A DNA stretch of 64,000 nucleotides, from positions 1 through 64,000 of the forward strand of contig JAIYAV010000095.1 of assembly GCA_027488855.1 (NCBI GenBank), written 5' to 3'. The notes beneath the pieces are model-generated. The model ran no database searches, was not told where the DNA came from, and was given only the letters and a program-made list of their open reading frames with translations. This document shows, piece after piece, positions 61,056-64,000 of the stretch. The stretch comes from Saprospiraceae bacterium (GTDB taxonomy: Bacteria > Bacteroidota > Bacteroidia > Chitinophagales > Saprospiraceae). The translations under genes and the position numbers were made by a program. The first letter of the stretch is position 1. Every line of letters begins with the position of its first letter.

Positions 61056-63791
61056 CTAAAATCCCGACCGATTGTCAAAATTGTTCTTCTGATAAGGTAT
61101 TTTGATGAAATCCAGGGTGCCTGGTTTCACTTGAATGTTGAGCACATAAGTACCCCGCTGAGGCTGCCAGGCAAAAGAGAGTTGCCAGCAATGCAGGTCA
61201 CGGGTAAAGCCAATCGCTGGATAAGTCAATCCTTTGTTGACAAAGTCATACCCAATATTGCCTACCGATACGCCCCAATTTTTGGTCAGTTCCACATTCC
61301 CTTGCGCGTTGATCGAGTTGGTTCCCATCCTGAAAGTGCTTTCATTGCCCCGCGCTTCCCAGGAAAAATCCAGGTTGTGCGAAATGCTGAAGTTTTCAAA
61401 CAAGCTCAAAAAGTCTTGTTCTTGCTCGTCTCTTTTCTTCGGTTGATTGTTGCGTACATCGGTGATTAATTCTTCTTTTTTACCCTGAAACATTTCGCGG
61501 ATTTTTTGCACCGTCAAATCGGTCACAAAGGAAAAACGCGCCGTTTCCATCCGGGGAATGATCCTGCCTTGCTGCCATACCGTGCGGTTGTAGCGCAAGC
61601 CCTGTGAATTCTCCAGATAGGGATCCAAACTCATAAAAAAGCCCATCGTGGTCATGCCTTTGAAAAAACGAGCCGTGGTGCTCATGCTCAGTTGACTCCA
61701 TTTCAAAGAATCTGCGGCATAGTTGTAACTTCCACCGATGACCAGGTTGTCGATGAGTTTGATTTTTTTCTCCATCGAATCCTTCTTCGAATAAGCCTTG
61801 GCCTGAAATATGTTGTTGAGGCTATACCCAATGGCCATCTGCCTTCCGCTGGCTGTAGGGGTACCGTATACGGCGATGTTGTCGAAGCGGGAGTAAATCT
61901 GTTTGATCAGTGGAAAGCGGGAATCCAGTTGCACACTGTCAAAATAATTTAGGTCAGGATTCAAATAGTTGGGCGAATAGTTGAACGAAATGTTGGGCCG
62001 CATTTCCCAGCGTACTGCCCGCAGAGGAGTCAACTTACCCGTTTTGAGGGTAAAAAAGATCCGGGTATTCAAACTCACCCCTGCCGAAAATTGGTTGAAT
62101 CGAGAGAAACCCGATAGCGTATCGGTTTTGACGCTGCCAAAAGTAGTGTCGTAACGAATCAAGGACTTTGCGGGGTCAAAAGGGTCGTCAAGCGTATCTG
62201 CCTTGATGATGTTCCGGGAGTCGAAGGATTTGGAGATGGATTTCAACTGCCAAATTTCGTTGTAAGTCACATTGGGGTTGACGTTGATGTATTTCAACAA
62301 CTTGAAAGAAGTGTTGACGTCGATGTTGTGCCGCGCCCCGGCTACGGCGTCTTGCCACATTTTTTGGGTGAAAATCGAGGTGTCGTTGGTCACAAAACTG
62401 TTGCGGCCCTCACCGGCATAGCGCAAAGCGATGCTTTCGTACCATTTGTCTTGGGTCACTTTTTTCTTAAAAGGATAAAGGGTCTGGGTCTGGAATTGTA
62501 CGTTCGGAAAATTGATGGTGACTTTGCGGTTGTTCAGGTTTTGGCTGTGGTTGAAAGAAGCACTGAGGCTGTAGGGTTTGCCTGGCCAGTTTTTGGAAAA
62601 ATTCAGGTTGGAGTACAACTGCGAGTTCAATACGCTGTAAGCATCGTTGAATACGCGTTGGGTGTTGCGGTTTCCCTGGATATTGATGTTGCCCCCAATT
62701 TTGGCGTTGGGGTGGGCCGCTGCTTCCTGATTGAGGTTGAACTGGATGCCAAAACTTTTGGTCCGCCCAAATTTCCCGGTTTTTAAATCCTCTTGCACCT
62801 GGGAATCAAAACGCAGGTTCAAACCCGAGGCAAATTGATACCGCTTGCGGTAATCTGCCTGTAGGGCCAAACCATAGGTGCCTCGGAAATAAATGTTGCT
62901 CCGCAAAGCCAGGTTCAGGTGATCACCTACCGGAAAATACCAGCCAATGTCGCGCAAACCAAAGCCCCAGGACTCCGAATATTCATAATCTTTAGGAAAC
63001 AACAAACCCGTACTGCGTCCTTTTTTCAGCGGAAAAAAACCAAAGGGCAACCAAATCGGCGTGGGCACGCCCATGATTTCAATCTGCGAAGGCCCTACAA
63101 TGGCCAGTTTATCCGGGATGATTTTTTGCTTGGTACTCCGTACCCCAAAGTGCGGGTGATCAGCCTCACAGGTGGTAAAGAGCAGCTTTTGTCCAAAAAG
63201 GGTATTTTCAGGTTTTGAAGTGTCTTTTTTTTCACCTTGAATGAACTTCATTCGCGAGCCGTGCACAAAAAGATCGGTTTGTTTGGTGCGCACATCGTAG
63301 ACCATGCCCTTGCGGGTTTTGAAGTTGTAGCGCATTCGTTTGGCCGTAAAAGTTTGGTCACCGTCCTGGAATTCGGGTACCCCAGTCAATTTTCCCGTCA
63401 CTGTATCCTCTTGTACTTCGGCGGTAACCAGGTTATTGGCCCAATCCAGCTCAATAAATGCGGCTTTGAGGTTGATGTCCGTATATTTTATGGAAGCTTG
63501 ACCGTATAAATAGATTTTTTTGGCAATATTGTCCAATACCATGGAATCCACAGCGTTGTATTCCACCGGAGCATCCAGGGAGTCGTTGGAAAAACGGATG
63601 GTGCGGGGTGCGCTGAACTGAAATGAGTCAGGGAAAATAACCGGAAGGGTATCGGCAATGGCTAGGCTGTCGGGCAGTTTTGGATAGGGATCTTGCGCCA
63701 ATAAAGGGGTGAATCCCAAGCAAAATAATAAAATTGCCCAGCTACTTGTTGCATTCCAAAAATGAATTCGGTTATTTTGCATTTTGTTCAT
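61056..63791 (-). CDS. lptD: LPS assembly outer-membrane protein LptD (OstA-like)
   Basis: This protein of 911 aa has a signal peptide (WAILLFCLGFTPLLAQ), an OstA-like N-terminal region (YLYGQASIKYTDINLKAAFIELDW, ~80-190) and a large LptD barrel. Barrel markers include GVPTPIWLPFGFFPLKKGRSTGLLFP and TWGVSVGNIGYDF-type strands near the end. LptD inserts lipopolysaccharide into the outer leaflet. The ORF track begins at 63797 with TTG, but ATG at 63791 (MNKMQNN) is the better start. It diverges from the partial gene at 63858, and ends in NFDNRSGF. Confidence 0.87.
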   Translation of the reverse strand: MNKMQNNRIHFWNATSSWAILLFCLGFTPLLAQDPYPKLPDSLAIADTLPVIFPDSFQFSAPRTIRFSNDSLDAPVEYNAVDSMVLDNIAKKIYLYGQASIKYTDINLKAAFIELDWANNLVTAEVQEDTVTGKLTGVPEFQDGDQTFTAKRMRYNFKTRKGMVYDVRTKQTDLFVHGSRMKFIQGEKKDTSKPENTLFGQKLLFTTCEADHPHFGVRSTKQKIIPDKLAIVGPSQIEIMGVPTPIWLPFGFFPLKKGRSTGLLFPKDYEYSESWGFGLRDIGWYFPVGDHLNLALRSNIYFRGTYGLALQADYRKRYQFASGLNLRFDSQVQEDLKTGKFGRTKSFGIQFNLNQEAAAHPNAKIGGNINIQGNRNTQRVFNDAYSVLNSQLYSNLNFSKNWPGKPYSLSASFNHSQNLNNRKVTINFPNVQFQTQTLYPFKKKVTQDKWYESIALRYAGEGRNSFVTNDTSIFTQKMWQDAVAGARHNIDVNTSFKLLKYINVNPNVTYNEIWQLKSISKSFDSRNIIKADTLDDPFDPAKSLIRYDTTFGSVKTDTLSGFSRFNQFSAGVSLNTRIFFTLKTGKLTPLRAVRWEMRPNISFNYSPNYLNPDLNYFDSVQLDSRFPLIKQIYSRFDNIAVYGTPTASGRQMAIGYSLNNIFQAKAYSKKDSMEKKIKLIDNLVIGGSYNYAADSLKWSQLSMSTTARFFKGMTTMGFFMSLDPYLENSQGLRYNRTVWQQGRIIPRMETARFSFVTDLTVQKIREMFQGKKEELITDVRNNQPKKRDEQEQDFLSLFENFSISHNLDFSWEARGNESTFRMGTNSINAQGNVELTKNWGVSVGNIGYDFVNKGLTYPAIGFTRDLHCWQLSFAWQPQRGTYVLNIQVKPGTLDFIKIPYQKNNFDNRSGF

Positions 63792-63857
63792 AATCAAACC
63801 CCAATCAATTTTATATCCGCTGAACTAAACACCACTTTTAATTTAGACCCACGAACT

Positions 63858-64000
63858 ATGACAAAATCAATGATTTCTTTCCAAACGAAGCTCATCCTCA
63901 TCTCGTCCGCCGCCATCTTAGGCTTTAACATTTCTTTAGCAGCCTCAGGCTTTGGGCCGGGCAAAGTTATACAAAGCCACCGAATCCCTACGGATAAGCG
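63858..64000 (+). CDS. Secreted protein, N-terminal part (cut by window end)
   Basis: The frame starts with ATG at 63858 and gives MTKSMISFQTKLILISSAAI, with a hydrophobic core (ILISSAAILGFNISLAASG) that looks like a signal peptide, then FGPGKVIQSHRIPT. In many Bacteroidota the gene divergent from lptD encodes an N-acetylmuramoyl-L-alanine amidase; this is context-based and not shown here. 47 codons are visible. Confidence 0.5.
   Translation, partial: MTKSMISFQTKLILISSAAILGFNISLAASGFGPGKVIQSHRIPTDK

Noticed and set aside
61480-61701. Second gene inside lptD (73 aa) and other short plus-strand ORFs in 61-64 kb
   Set aside because: All overlap the long lptD frame and have shadow-type composition.

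Overview
The window comes from a Bacteroidota chromosome, most likely the Saprospiria lineage (Haliscomenobacter/Lewinella-like; this placement is inference). The supporting signs are a SusC/SusD pair, type IX secretion (T9SS) C-terminal sorting domains, GEVED modules, a GLPGLI-family protein, an ExbB-ExbD-ExbD-TonB cluster that continues into a PstS-like lipoprotein and a TPR protein, Bacteroidota-type TAnnTTTG promoter elements, and a lack of strong Shine-Dalgarno sites. I saw no tRNA, rRNA or CRISPR array.

Layout. 1-2635: end of an unidentified gene, a small conserved Bacteroidota protein (usually labelled ABC transporter ATPase), a Spo0M/arrestin-like protein and a class I photolyase. 2644-3310: a compact element of about 670 bp made of a GxxExxY (PD-(D/E)XK-like) gene between long structured inverted repeats. 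3411-13936: a SusD-SusC pair on the minus strand, divergent from two large FG-GAP/VCBS lipoproteins, the second carrying a c-type haem motif. A second copy of the structured repeat follows, without a gene, at 13951-14100. 14244-16274: transketolase. 16359-22313 (minus): ExbB-ExbD-ExbD-TonB-small membrane protein-PstS-like-TPR, with intercistronic hairpins. 22670-35496 (minus): a complete 14-gene complex I operon, nuoA to nuoN in canonical order, with a short NuoG that lacks the molybdopterin-type domain.

35890-57127 (minus): a surface/secretion locus of about 21 kb. It starts with a small T9SS-sorted protein, continues with three tandem paralogues of about 600 aa that have fibre-like N-termini, a hydrophobic Ala/Gly-rich segment and a conserved helical tail, and ends in a 15.1-kb gene for a protein of about 5,020 aa. 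That giant carries a beta-propeller, six GEVED modules, three SdrD-type modules, HYR-like modules, a dockerin, a cohesin-like domain and a T9SS sorting domain. One strong terminator follows the giant gene. 57738-59992 (minus): a histidine kinase/response regulator pair, divergent from a GLPGLI-family protein with a textbook Bacteroidota promoter. 61056-63791 (minus): LptD-like outer-membrane LPS assembly protein, divergent from a secreted protein cut off by the window end.

The functional themes are energy conservation (complex I), energised outer-membrane uptake (TonB with SusCD), envelope biogenesis (LptD) and a large secreted surface system. The least conventional items are the GxxExxY gene in its covarying inverted repeats, the 21-kb giant-protein locus, and a set of intergenic palindromes built from 7-8 nt repeat units.
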